Shown one piece after another: positions 1-12,156 of a DNA stretch of 64,000 nucleotides (positions are counted from its first letter, which is position 1; the number at the start of each line of letters is the position of its first letter). A model generated the notes under the pieces. That model was not told the DNA's origin. It searched no databases and saw nothing but the letters and a program-made list of their open reading frames with translations. This DNA comes from Burhinus oedicnemus. Taxonomy: Eukaryota > Chordata > Aves > Charadriiformes > Burhinidae. Position numbers and translations under genes: made by a program. The DNA lies in contig VFFE01007767.1 in NCBI GenBank assembly GCA_008921705.1, forward strand, positions 1,841,566 through 1,905,565, read 5' to 3'.

Positions 1-3000
1 CTGTCTCAAGGGAATATTTTACTATCTTTAAAATGTTTTGTGAGCATTAATGTTTTGTTTCTAGGTTTATGATCTTTTAATTGCATTACACAACTACATT
101 AATATTTAATCAATGTCTGCTTTGAATCAGCTATGTGTTTTAATGGAGAACTGATTCTGCTACATAAATGAAAATAAAACTGAATTTAATAATTTAATTT
201 TCACAGCCAAACAGTTAACTCCTGAATGATGTTAGCTATAGCTAGTTTTGGCATATAGTCAAGAACAGTAACTTGACTTAAGGAAAATAAAAAGTCAAAG
301 TATGAAGTGTAGAAATACCTGATTTGTCTTATTACCAGATGTCTGTATTACGCAACCTATCTTCTACTAAATATGATACATTATCACTAAATTTATAAGG
401 ACAGTATTTTTTTTATTCCTACAGTTTACCTCCATTTTATTAACTTAAATGTGCTAGAAGTAATCTTATGTGGGGGAAAAAAAATTGGCTGTCTAAGGCT
501 AGGATCCATATTTCATTTTCCATTTTATTTACTGTGCTTTGTTATTTATGCTTCCTAAAACCAGAGAAGAGAATTTAAAATGTGATTCTGTGCTGTACCT
601 GGAGAACTAACGTTAATTCTCACTTAGGGATTTTATTGACCTCAGTAGGTTTAAAAAGGCAGGGAAGGATGTGGCTTAGCTTTGCAACTCAAACATGGCC
701 ATGGAATTCTATTCATTACTATAGTATAAATCTGGAATTTATAGATGGAAATTGCATTGATGCTCTTTAGAACTAGATGCTATCTTGGATGCTAATTTGG
801 TTTGTGACTGACTGGAATCCAGATCAGTCTTTTGTTTTGACACATTACATAGTTATAGAAACATCTTTTTCATCAAAGTTAGCGGATGAACACAGGCAAC
901 ACTTCTTGAATGGGAGGTTGTTATGTGCTTGTTGCAGGGTTTTGAGGAAGAACAGATAGTGTTACTCATGCAGGACTTCTGTGTGTGTGGACCACAGCAG
1001 CGCTGAAGCCCGTAGTGTGGGTCTTCTGGTCAGCTCCAACTCTGAGCGGTTTTTCCAGGACATCACCAGCCCCTGCTTGCTGCGAAGAGGACCTCTGTGC
1101 CAGCCACCCAGAGGCGTGCCTGGGAGCTGGCTTCACGCTAAGTCAGAACCCACTCAGAAAAATCAGTGCTAACCCTTGTCTCAAGAGGCTGTTCTTGTGG
1201 GAGCTAGCGCAAGTCTTTAAAATCAGGCTCCGCACAAGACGGAATATGCCCTTGAAAATATTCCTCCCGTTACCTTGAGTGACCTCCATTGGCACGGTCA
1301 TCTTATGACATATTCAGGCTTTACATCAGTAGAGGAAGTTGAGGTATTTGGTGGTCGTGCACCGCCATAAAAGCATAAGGAGCCAAAAGCGAGGTCCTGG
1401 ATGAGAGTGGGTGCTGCATAATCCCACTGATGTAACCAACAAATAGACAAGAGCACCTGTAACTGCAGATGTCTTTCAAAGCAGTGTTTTCATTTCTGCC
1501 TGAATTCTAACCCCGAATTATCTCTTGATTGTAATTTTCAGTAATTTTACAGATCTTAACATTAATCTTAATCAGTGACTCTCTCCCAGGTACAGTGAGT
1601 CTGCCCAACGCTTGTGGTTCACCCTGTTATTTTGAAATAAATATGCAAATTCAGTCAAAAGCAGGAGCCAGTTTTCTTTTTTTTTTTTTTTGTTTAGTGT
1701 TCATGTACTATATGTCAAAGAAGCAATCCCCGTTTTTATCAGTAAAATGAAGGCAAAATAACCTTGCTGAGCTACTTGTACTACGTAAAAACATCCAGTT
1801 CCCTTTGGTGACTAGATGTTCAGAGTAATTCTGCAGTGAATTTTCAAGAAGGGGAAGAAAAAAACCAAGAGTATAGCTTTTCTGTGGTTGCAGATTCCGT
1901 CCCCTTACTGAAACAGTGAAACATGTAATGGCTGTCATTTTTAATAAGATGATGCTGAATAAGAGTAAAATAAATTGGAAAAAAAAATGACTTCTGTAAA
2001 ACTTGAAATCATTTTATAATTAATGTGACAAAATGTCTTTTTTTTTTCATTTCTGAAATGTTTTACAATAATCTTGTAAAATTTAGTGGAGGTAGAATAT
2101 TAGAAAGATTAAACACATAATAAGGGAGAAGAGCCTTCCTAATAGCAATTTAGGAAGTGCTTAGGGAAAAGTGTTCAGTGGGAGAAGGTGTTATGAAATT
2201 AATGACAGAACATTTTTGAGAAGATACAAAAGAGGCAATAAAAAAAAATACTGGTTTTCTATACATGAAAATGGGCGATGCCTTTCCTAGTTGTGGGAAA
2301 TATACGGTGGAAAGATAATACCAAATTGAAAAAAAAAAAAAAAAAAGGCACTTTCCCCCCCTTGATATTAAGCACCCAAATAACTAGGGAAAGTCTTTAA
2401 GAGCCCCGAAGGAGTGCTGTAGATAACATTTTAAACCTTGCTTAGCCCTATTCCTGAAGACTTGTCGGGATAATGGCGCAATTTAGGAAACAGCCTCAGG
2501 ACATGTTAGGAAATTACAGGCATTCAGTTGTAAACTAAGCTATTAAAAACGATTTTAACATGTCAAGTGGGAGAACGCTTAGGCACTCACAACTTTGTTA
2601 AGTGTGGATAGTGTAGATTAGGGAAAAGAAGTGGTGTTTTAGCCAGGGGTAGGGAGGTGGAAGAGGAGATGCTCATTGATTAGGACTTGAATTTAAAATA
2701 CATATATATTTCTGTAGGAAAAATGCATGGCAGCGTCAGGATTATCGGGAAGTTTTCAACATAGCAGAACAACCCTGTGATTTCTTTTAAGATACTCCAG
2801 TTGGCTTCTGTTTTTCTTAGGAAATTATACCTGCCAAAATTGTCAGATAGCTGCAGTGTTTACGGTATACATCTGGGCAGAGGAAAACCGTTCACTTTTC
2901 CTTTCCTGAAGCAGAAACCTGGAGTAGGTATATACAAAAAGTCCATTTTTATGTGCTTGTCAACCATTGCAGCTTTTAGTGCTCTGAAAAACAGAGATGT

Positions 3001-4348
3001 TGTGTTTATGATTGACAGAAGTCGCTTACAAATGGATGAATGAGAGTTTAATAAATATTTAATGTAGTGATATTTACTGACAGGAATATGGTTATAAATT
3101 AGAATCCTAATCAAAAGATGCTGGGTGTATTTTGTGCTCTTGTAGTTCATGGCCAACTGCCAAATAAAGAGGGGGGAAGCACCACTGGTAGCTGTTTCAG
3201 AGGGTAGAGAAATGATATTTAAAGGACGGCAGTGAACTTGAAAGGTAATTGTTTTTAGAAAAGCAGCTAAAAGTAAAGATTAACCCTCTTCCTGTGTCTG
3301 AGTCTTGTTGCCTATTTTGAGTTTGTAATAACATTTTATTGATGAGATACATACATAGATGTGTGCATATATTTTTTCTGTCACCATTAGTAGAGGAAAG
3401 TGTGTGTTAAGTTCAGTTTACAGCATAAAAGAGCCAAACCCATTAAAAAAATTAAAAATAAAAAAAAAAAAAGGAAAAGTACATCAGTTCCAGTGATCCC
3501 TGAAGTCTAACTTTTGAATATTCAAGTAGATTGGATATTATGAAAAGCTGTCAGTACTTCACAGCTATGGATGCCAAAGCAATTATGTTTGCAAACCTTG
3601 AGATGCATCAGCCTGGTTTTTTACCCTCTGACTTGGGAGCAGGGAAGCAATTTGGCTGAATATTTAGGCAATTAATGTTGAAATTAGCTCCAACTTTTGA
3701 ATTTTAAGGAGTTTATAAAACTATAACCAGATGAATGCACTTTCTGGCACTTTTGAAAGAATCTCATTTTCTGAATCAGACATTAGCTTCCAATCAGCAA
3801 AAGTTGGACTTTAAAATGTGGGTCAAGGTAAGAGCAGGGCTCTGACAATCCTGTCCCTGCCTGAGCTAGGAGCTGTTGTGAGGCATGAATTTCTGGAGCT
3901 CCAGCCTCAATGTCTTGCTGACAGGACCTGGGACCTTGCAGCTTAGGGACAAAGTGAGTGGTGGGGTCCAGGGAAGATGACTTGGTAGATGGAAGTTTTC
4001 TGACCTTTATTCACTCTGCTTCTAATTCTGCCCTACCTTTGGAAAAAAGCTGATCTCTCCTAGGTGGCTTCTTCAATGTTGACGTGGGATGTTTGAGTTA
4101 GAGTTTTGTAGAAGCATCCGATCTGTTGGCCTCCTTTATCCTTCAGAAACTGGGATCAGCTGCCAGGGTGTGTTTGGACTGGATCTCACTGGAAAGGGGA
4201 GGTGGCAAGGCATGACTGTGAGAAGGGATTTGTGTTCAGTCACGTCAAAACGCTTCTAGTATTTTATTTTGAGAAGGCAAGTGAAGGTTTGTAAAGGTTT
4301 ATGTCTCCCAGAACCTGGAAGGAAATGTCACAACATGACAGAAGGCAT
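1..4348. other. non-coding AT-rich sequence
   Basis: No frame here looks like a real exon: the longest open frames are under 100 codons, have no recognisable motif and overlap on opposite strands. The sequence is AT-rich with scattered homopolymer runs (T run near 1677-1692, A18 at 2329-2346, A-rich stretch near 3444-3472). I recognise no interspersed repeat until the CR1 element begins at about 4349. Intron or intergenic DNA are both possible. Confidence 0.7.
2329..2346 (+). repeat. A18 homopolymer run
   Basis: Eighteen consecutive A. No retrotransposon body is recognisable upstream of it, so I call it simple sequence and not a tail. Confidence 0.85.
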
Positions 4349-5260
4349 ACATGGACAGTGGGATTGAGTGCACCCTCAGCAAGGTTGCTGATGACATCAA
4401 GCTGTGTGATGCAGTAGACACGCCGGAGGGAAGGGATGCCATTCAGAGGGACCTGGACAGGCTTGAGAGGTGGGCCCATGCCAACCTCATGAAGTTCAAC
4501 AGGGCCAAGTGCAAGGTCCTGCATATGGGACGAGGCAATCCCATGCACAAATCCAGGCTGGGTAGAGAGTGGATTGAGAGCAGACCTGAGGAGAGGGACT
4601 TGGGGGTGTTGGTGGATGAGAGGCTCAACATGAACCGGCAATGTGTGTGTGCAGCCCAGAAAGACAACTGCATCCTGGGCCGCATCAAAAGAAGCGTGGC
4701 CAGCAGGTCAAGGGAGGTGATTCTGCCCTTCTACTCTGCTCTCGTGAGACACCACCTGGAGTACTGCATCCAGCTCTGGAGCCCGCCAACGTGGACCTGT
4801 TGGAGCGGGTCCAGAGTAGGGCCACAGAGATGATCAGAGGGCTGAAGCACCTCTGCTATGAGGACAGGCTGAGAGAGTTGGGATTGTTCAGCCTGCAGAA
4901 GAGAAGGTTCCAGGGAGACCTTATAGTGGCCTTCCAGTACTTAAAGGGGGTCTACAGGAAAGATGGGGAGGGACTCTTTATCAGGGAGTGTAGTGATAGG
5001 ACGACGGGTAATGGCTTCAAACTGGAAGAGGGTAGATTTAGATGAGATATTAGGAAGACATTTTTCACTTTGAGGGTAGTGAGACACTGGAACAGGTTGC
5101 CCAGAGAAGCTGTGGATGCCCCATCCCTGGAAGTGTTCAAGGCCAGGTTGGATGGGGCTTTGAGCAACCTGGTCTAGTGGGAGGTGTCCTTGCCCATGGC
5201 ATGGGGGTTGGAACTAGATGATCTTTAAGGTCCCTTCCAACCCAAACCTTTCTATGATCT
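4349..5260 (+). mobile_element. CR1 non-LTR retrotransposon, 5'-truncated
   Basis: A 0.9-kb 3' portion of a CR1 LINE in + orientation. It starts abruptly inside the reverse-transcriptase region just upstream of the YADD-type box and runs through the C-terminal coding tail. It then enters the conserved 3' UTR with its motifs GGTTGCCCAGAGAAGCTGTGG, GTTGGAACTAGATGATCTTTAAGG and TCCCTTCCAACC, and ends near TTCTATGAT with only about one 3' octamer. It is very close in sequence to the CR1 at 51708-53084, with about 25-30 differences over some 370 aligned bases compared by eye, so both belong to the same young subfamily. CR1 elements insert by target-primed reverse transcription and are typically truncated at the 5' end, as here. 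It cannot mobilise itself. Confidence 0.95.
4351..5045 (+). pseudogene. CR1 ORF2 remnant (end of reverse transcriptase and C-terminal tail), frameshifted
   Basis: Coding relic of the CR1 at 4349-5260. The first part (about 4351-4833) reads through the reverse-transcriptase catalytic box at 4384-4395, where the usual Phe is Val (VADD), and through the downstream block containing [14 protein letters not shown]. Near 4783-4793 this copy lacks about ten bases relative to the copy at 51708-53084. Translation therefore leaves the frame, and the remaining C-terminal tail ([10 protein letters not shown] and onwards) is open in another frame up to about 5045. The start is a truncation point, not a start codon. 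It contains no endonuclease domain and no complete polymerase domain, so no functional product is expected. Confidence 0.9.
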
Positions 5261-6686
5261 AAGGTCAAGGCTTTGTTATTGCTTAATTTCAAAGTCCTGC
5301 TGCAGGCAGCAGAGAGGCAGGGTCTTTAGGGAAAGGTTAAAATATTTGTGTAGGGAGAATTTTAGGCAAGCAATATGTGAGTTGCTACTTGTTCTGGCTT
5401 TACCCATAAGTGATGTGAACGGGAGGTTACGTGAGGGTGTCTTGGTCAATTCTCTAGTTATAAATTGCATTCTCAGTTTTTTCACTATGATGGTGAATTC
5501 ATGTCCAGGAACAATGGAAAAATAAGTACTATGACATTAAAAATTGAATTAATTTGATGGTTAACTTCCAGTCAGTTGCAGCAAGGAGCTATTGCATCAT
5601 TACAGAAGATGAAGATCTTGTCTGAAGGGTTATTACCCTCTAAATTTTAGATTCTGTGTTATTAAATAGATGCTCCCCTCCCATGCAGGTTTTTAAGTTG
5701 GAAACACTTGAAGGTTTCATTCAACACCAGCTCACTTAACATTTGTCTTATGAATGATTGTATGGCAAGAGAAACCTTTACTAAGCCTGCTTAGGAGTTT
5801 GTTGTCAGTATAGGTTGCCTTAGATGCTGCATAGCAGATGGAGTGTGAGTAGGTTAAATAGAAGTTGATGGAAAGCAGCTTAATTCAGGTGTCATCTCTG
5901 TTTTTCACTGAAATAGGAAGGCTGTAAGTGGGAGTAATTTGCATGTACAGGAGTTGAGGAGAGTGGAAGGAAGAACATTTACTGAGCTCAGAAGAATCCT
6001 TACACTCACTTTCCTCCTCTTTGAGTATCTCATGACATAACTAGCATCAGCTGAGGTGAAGTGTTTAAGATAGTCACACAGAGCAATTTATGTGTCTGCC
6101 TTGAGACACATAGCCAAGACGGTCAACATGTCCCAGGAGGAACCATGGGGCAGGGCAGACTCCTACAGCAATACCCGGTGGTGCTGGCAGGCAAAGGCCA
6201 TGATCTGACTTCAGGTACCCTCTGGTGTGCTCTAAAGCACCCAAGGTCTGGGAAAGTATTTGCCCAAAACCAGAAAGGGATGTTTGTCTTGAGTAGCGTT
6301 CCTAAAGTATAATCTTGATATGTGGGTTAAATTTGCCTTATGACATCCTGTAAACAGGAATTCACATTTCCTTGTATCTGCTTTGAGATTGTAAGTTAGA
6401 TGTTAATGTACTGGTGCTAAAAGCTTGGTAGGTGGATAAGTAGGTCTGTGTCTCAGGAATTGATCACTTGATTGCAAAGCTTACTACTATTAAATACGTG
6501 CTTCATGGTTTAGCTATTTTGGAGTTTAAATATAGCTGTTCTTAGAAATAATTTCAAGTCTTTATTTCTAATAGTAATTTCTCTTTTTATCATTTAGACA
6601 ATTCTGAGTGACTATAATATTTTCACAACAAAGACTAATCATATTGATTTCAGGTATATGTAGTCCCTGAGATAAGTGTGAGATTT

Positions 6687-6714
6687 TTGTTTTGTTTTGA
6701 TTTTGTTTTATTTT
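6687..6714 (+). repeat. TTTTG-type simple repeat
   Basis: Run of T3-5 blocks interrupted by single G (and one GA), followed by T-rich sequence; an imperfect pentanucleotide-like microsatellite. Confidence 0.7.
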
Positions 6715-9700
6715 AATAGACTTAAACCAGTGCAGCACAGGTCTTATTTTCCTGCTGGCTCTTTCAGTTCAGGAACTCATGAAATATGGCTGTGAATTGT
6801 TTGCATATATATGGAGATCTTTTGAAATTGATCAGCAAGGAAGGAATTAATACCATCACATTTATTATTGTCATTGACACCAAGAAAGATCTCAATCTGA
6901 TTGTTTGGGCTCAAGTAAGCCTTGTAGGAACCACTACCCATTCTAATCCTCTCTCATAGCTGGTTCCTAAGGTAACTCAAAAAGGTGATGATCCTCAAAT
7001 GAGAAGCAGAGAAGATATTTCTGCTTTTCTACTCAGCCTTGCAAATCGCTTAGCAGGAATCGGTGAAATTCCAGTGCAGAGAAGTCATTCATAATTTTTG
7101 AGGCATGAAGGTTTACACAGATCAGGCTTACATTGTTTTAACATACTATACAACACTGGTGAAAGCGGAGACAAATGACCATTTATTTATTGTTCTGCTT
7201 TTTCCATTATCCCATGGCCAAAATAAACCACAGGCCCTTGTGGCCAATATGTTATTTCCTCAGTATTAGAGCTGTAAGTCCCAGGCAAACTTTTTACATG
7301 GGTATGAAATGATCTTCTAAGATGCCCAAGTGAGTTGTTCTATTTAGTTGATTTTTTTTTTTCTTTTAATCTCATTAGAGGCTTTTTGTTTGAAAGTGGG
7401 GCACACAGAGCTGAAATAAACCAGGCATTGATACTAGACTTGGACTTTATAGAGTTAGAGGCTGGTATGTTTGAGTTTTGAAAGGATGCAGAAAATTTCA
7501 GGCAAATTTTGATTACAGGTTTTGAAAGAAGTACTTTAAAAGTGTAAAAAATTTTGGACTGGTTTTAGAGAAGAGTGTTAGTATACGTCAATTCTGAACA
7601 AAATTATTATATATGATTAAAATACAAAGCAAGCTGTCAATATTAGCAAAATAGACATGACTGCAAGTAAATTAGGCATTATTCATGCAATGTACAATTA
7701 TACTTTTCTGGTGGATTATGACAGCAGTTTGATTTAAATGTTTCTTTCCAAATTCAAGAGAGTGAAAGTTTGACTTTTGTGCTTAAGTGGCCTCTGGTGA
7801 TTTAAGGTTTAATTCCCATTTCTCCCAGGCACTTCCTGCATAACCTTGGGAAAGTCATTTCATCACTGTGTGATTTTAGTTCCTCACTTAATTCTTAAGG
7901 GTAGTAGTGTAAAAGGTGTAGCTGATACTTTATTCTATTTAGGTATAGGTTTTGCCTGTAGACACCTATATTTAAACACAAATTAATGATGCAATAGAAA
8001 ATGCAAGTCCTTTTTGGCAAAAAATACTTGTTGAAGAACAACAGTCTGTGTGTGTTTCATAGTTTTATATGATGATATATAATGTTATGTTACCTGACCG
8101 CATTTATGAGAAATACCGTGGAAGGGTTTTGAGCCTTTTTTTGTTTGATTAGAAGAATTTTGATTAATCCTTATCATTGATGGTAGAAATTGTATGTAGA
8201 ATTTGCTAGTGCTGCATGCTAAATGTAGCCTATAGTGATTTTTTATATTTTATTTTATTCCAAAATACCTGTGATCCACCAGACTATAAGCTTATAAAAA
8301 CATAATTAATTTCAGTCAAGGAATGAGACGAATTTCCTTTTGTAATACTTGGCTTTATACAGTGGGTGAGCAAATATTCTTCTGAACTCTAAGAGACTGT
8401 GATTGATGTGAAGCAACAAAGAGTAACGTATTGAATACTGTTACATCTAGAGGTATTAATAATGCATGTAAATCACTTGCTATTTTCCAAAGGCTTAATT
8501 CCTTTTCTATCTGGAAGGAGAGAAGGAACAGAAATGTACAGTGTTGGCAGGAATAAGTGGTGGATGATGCTTGCAGGACCCTGCTCTGAGTAGAATTGCA
8601 CAGATGATGGATTTTGCCAATTCTGGATTTTGGGCTGATTCTGTTGCATACTAGGAGCTGATCTTAAAGAAGGAAAGGGGGCTGATCTGTATGTAGAGGA
8701 GTACCTGGGGAGAGCTGTTTGGAGCTTCAGGAGCACAAAAACACATATGGAAGCACAGATTGGTGCACGTGGCTGTGTCAGTTGGAAGCTTTTCTGTTAC
8801 CCTCCAAAAGTTCCCTTTGAACCTCAAAAGTGAGATGAGGCCAAGAGACACAGTAAGAAGTCACAGAGCAGGGGAGGGAGAGCTGTCAGGGCTGTCTGGT
8901 AGTGCCAGTATAATCTGCGTAGGTTTTCAGTATTATCTGAATACTGTTCGTCTCCCGGCGCACAGCAGCACACTTGGGAATCGCTGCTGGTAGTCCAGTT
9001 TGGTAAAGCGCAGTATCACAGCAACCCCTGCAGACATCCTTCCTGGGGGGCGAGGGGAGGGTGGTGTTTTCAATTTCTCTGTTTTCAGTCCGTTTTATGT
9101 GGAAAAAAGAGCAAGGATAAGGATTTTGGTCAGTGCAGCTGTGGCGCAGGAGGTCGGGGTGGCATCCTGGCCTGATGGAGCTCAGGAGAAGAGTTTCCAC
9201 ATCTTGCCGTAGGCAGTAAGGTAGGAACTGAGTTTACCTCCTTAGTTTCTGAACTGCATTAGTGATCCGAGGGCTAGTATTGTTGAGCTAAAAAGTTGTC
9301 TTCACAATTCTCTCATACTGACTTATTAAAATCTGTACATTAACCAAACCTGGTTATAAACAATTCATGAAGATTAGGAGATGGGATTATTATTTTTGAA
9401 GGTGTTGTGTGCGTGGATTCCTTGTAAAGAATTTTCTATCACTCCATCTAAATTGCCTTTTTATTTTTCTGCTCCTGATTTAAGCTTGAGTTTTCTTTTT
9501 GCGAGTGGTTTGAATATGTATCGTTCTGATGATTTTTTTCAGGAAAAATATTTGTAGAACATCCATGAATTAGCAGTGCATATTTATGGCCTACAGGAGG
9601 CTGAGTGCCTGGAGAGAAAGGTTTCTTAGTTCTGTATTCACGATGATTTATTTACATCTGTGTAACAAAAAACCCCATGCAGTGTATGTTTTCTGATCAT

Positions 9701-10510
9701 ATGTATTATTTAAAAATATATGTAAGCGTGTTGCCACAACAGAAGCGTATGACATGTCTTTAATTTCCTGCACACCCTTCAAGGCACAAACCAGTTTGGT
9801 GAAGGGGCTGGGCTGCAGTCACTGGCAGTTGCTACATCCCGGTGAGGCAAGAAGGGAGCGTCTCTGCTTCCTCCCCTAACGTGCCCGTGCATGCTTCATC
9901 CTCTTGTTCTCTCCCTCCTTTGAATTCTAGCTGATAAGAGCTGTGGAGTTTCTCCTAGGGTATCTCCGAGGGTAACATTTGGAAAGTTACGGTAAGTGCG
10001 TGGCACGTTTGAGCATATTCATGGTTAAGGTTACTTTTATCTTCTGAAATGCCAGTGGTGGTTGGTAGCGATCTGGGACAATTGGGTACTCTTCTGGATA
10101 AATGTACGCAAAGGTGGTGGAGTGAAGATGCTTACTGCATGCTTAAAATTGTTGATAGGCAACAAAAGTACCCAGAACTCCTCTTATTTCCTAGAAGGCT
10201 CTGGGTAACAGCAATGCGCAGGGTGGGAGGCTTGCATTGCCAGGGGAAGGTGCAGCTTTGTACCAGCCCCCACCAGTCTGAGAATAGGAGATTTCTCCTG
10301 GCTTACTTAAAATACAGGAGGAGCTGTATGGAGAAATCCATTTGACTGTCCTTTTTAAATCAGAAGAGATATAGAGATCTATCTGCATGAGATAAACTGT
10401 TGAAGCTGTTGCTGCTACAGTACAAATACCTGAATAATAATGGCTTTGTGGTGAGAAGGAACTGCAGTATTGGGATTATTTCTTCTGCGGTAGCTGGTAA
10501 CCTCTGAGGC

Positions 10511-10558
10511 TTCGAGCTAGCTCAGGGCTTTGAGCTAGCAGAGCTCAGGGTTTTGAGC
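10511..10558 (+). repeat. degenerate short tandem repeat
   Basis: The motif TT(C/T)GAGCTAGC...CTCAGGG occurs twice and is followed by a third partial TTTTGAGCA. The units are about 18 and 23 bp and differ by a small insertion. Confidence 0.6.
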
Positions 10559-11436
10559 AACAAAAGCTGGGTGACCGCTGGGCCTGTTGCACTGGTTTTG
10601 GATGGCACTACCCGGGGCTGGCTCAGGATGGACTCTGCACTGGTCCTGGTGGGCAGTGAATGTTTTTCAGTCTGTGGGTGTTACTTCTGGCAGATCTGTT
10701 CGGAGTGGTTCCAAATTTGGCTTATGGTATTCTAAAAAAAAATTTGGAATCCTTGAACAGAGAAGCAATAATGGTTCATATACTATTTTGAGGGAGTTAG
10801 ATGGAAAGAACCACCAGGCTTCTCTCTGCAAATGGATCATCATAATGGTTCCAGATGGTTTAGTTAATTTTGCCCCAGCGAGTAGCAAGAAGCTGGGAAT
10901 GAACTAAGCCAAAGGTAGGCAGTATGCCTTCTGATTGTTCTACCAGGAGATTTATTGAAGTAGGAAGCAGGGAGCTGAAAGTTGTAATAGAGCTGTCTGA
11001 CAATCAGCATGCCACTTCTTGGCATTGCCACAGGAATGGCTTTGGAGAAAACTATGGTTAGGTTTTTTTCATGCTGAGATTTTTCTCCTGGAAAATACTG
11101 TTTGGTCAAAATTATGTTTCCCTCCTGGAAGAATCAGATTTCAGTGATGCTTTGGATTTATTTTTTTTTTCTTGTGGGTCGGGGAGCAGTGAGGAGGGAG
11201 AGAGAAGCAGTGTCCTGTTACACTGAAAATACCAGTTGCAAGGTGGTATGTTTCTATATTTGTATTGGCTTTTTTATTTTGAGTGTATACACCTTGAAGC
11301 TAAAATCACCTGAAATAAAAACTTCAGTTTTACCGTATGCAATATTTTAACTTATCTGAAATCCCTTTTAATTTTTCTAATTTTTGCCTCAGAAAACCCC
11401 ACTTTTGTTAATCCTCATTTGGAATATTGTTGCTTT

Positions 11437-11461
11437 AAAAAAAAAAAAAAAAAAAAAAAAA
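11437..11461 (+). repeat. A25 homopolymer flanked by an 8-bp direct repeat
   Basis: Twenty-five consecutive A. The octamer GCTTTAAA lies immediately on each side (11432-11439 and 11462-11469), as for a bare poly(A) insertion with a target-site duplication. Simple A-run expansion is equally possible, because the octamer itself ends in A. Confidence 0.75.
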
Positions 11462-11528
11462 GCTTTAAACCGCTAAACAATGCCTATTGCTGGGAGGAAG
11501 AAGAAAAAGGTCCTGAATTTAGAGAGAG

Positions 11529-11566
11529 AAAGACCTTAAGGTCAACTAGTCCAATCACCTCCTCAA
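11529..11566 (-). mobile_element. possible short relic of a CR1 3' end
   Basis: On the + strand the stretch AAAGACCTTAAGGTCAACTAGTCCAATCACCTC resembles the complement of the CR1 3' UTR (compare GGGACCTTTAAACGTCATCTAGTCCAACCC at 33637 onward). It is under 40 bp and diverged, so the call is tentative. If right, it is the remnant of a minus-strand insertion. Confidence 0.4.
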
Positions 11567-12097
11567 TAAAAATGTTTTTTTAAGTGCAGTTTGTAGTCTT
11601 AAACATCTCAAATTATGGAGTGACAAAGTCAGGAAAAATAATTGCCAAAAGTGGTATTGGCAGAGGTCTGTATTTTAGGCTGAAACTGGAAAACTGATTA
11701 ACATTGTCCTTATGCAAAGGCACTTGAATCTCACAGTTTATTTTTGCTTGTTCACTAGAGGGTAGCAGAGGGAGCAAACGAGAGCATTTCAGCGCAGCTC
11801 GTGCTTAGAAATGAGTTCCCTTGCTTGCTTCTGTGTTCTTAGCCAGATCTGGTGCCCTTCAGGCTCCTTGGCAGAGCAGAAAGGGTACACTTGGTGCTGT
11901 AAGTGTAAACCAACAGCATAAAACTTAAGAGCATTCTTAATGTGATTTGATACAATTCTAAATCATTCCTGGTTTTAGCATTGTTAATAACTGTATTTTT
12001 TTAGGCTTATAAATATAAGCATTTTCAAGATGCGCTTTTTTCAGGAAGCACATTTTCAGGAGGGCTATATTGTGCATAGGGGACATGATCAAATTTT

Positions 12098-12156
12098 AGT
12101 AGTAGATAATTTTAAAATTAAATTTAAAAACTTTTGAGTAGTAGATAATTTTAAAA
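12098..12156 (+). repeat. 20-bp direct repeat pair
   Basis: AGTAGTAGATAATTTTAAAA occurs exactly at 12098-12117 and again at 12137-12156, a 39-bp period. The intervening bases are A/T-rich. Confidence 0.9.

Larger units (their letters stand above)
5261..11528. other. non-coding sequence, no gene recognised
   Basis: About 6.3 kb with only short chance frames. It contains a TTTTG-type simple stretch near 6687-6714, a small degenerate tandem repeat at 10511-10558 and the A25 run at 11437-11461. I found no splice-flanked frame with protein-like composition and no identifiable interspersed repeat. Confidence 0.65.

Noticed and set aside
582..1278. Chain of short overlapping + frames (60-97 codons).
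   Set aside because: No splice structure, no motif and no consistent frame; typical of random open frames.
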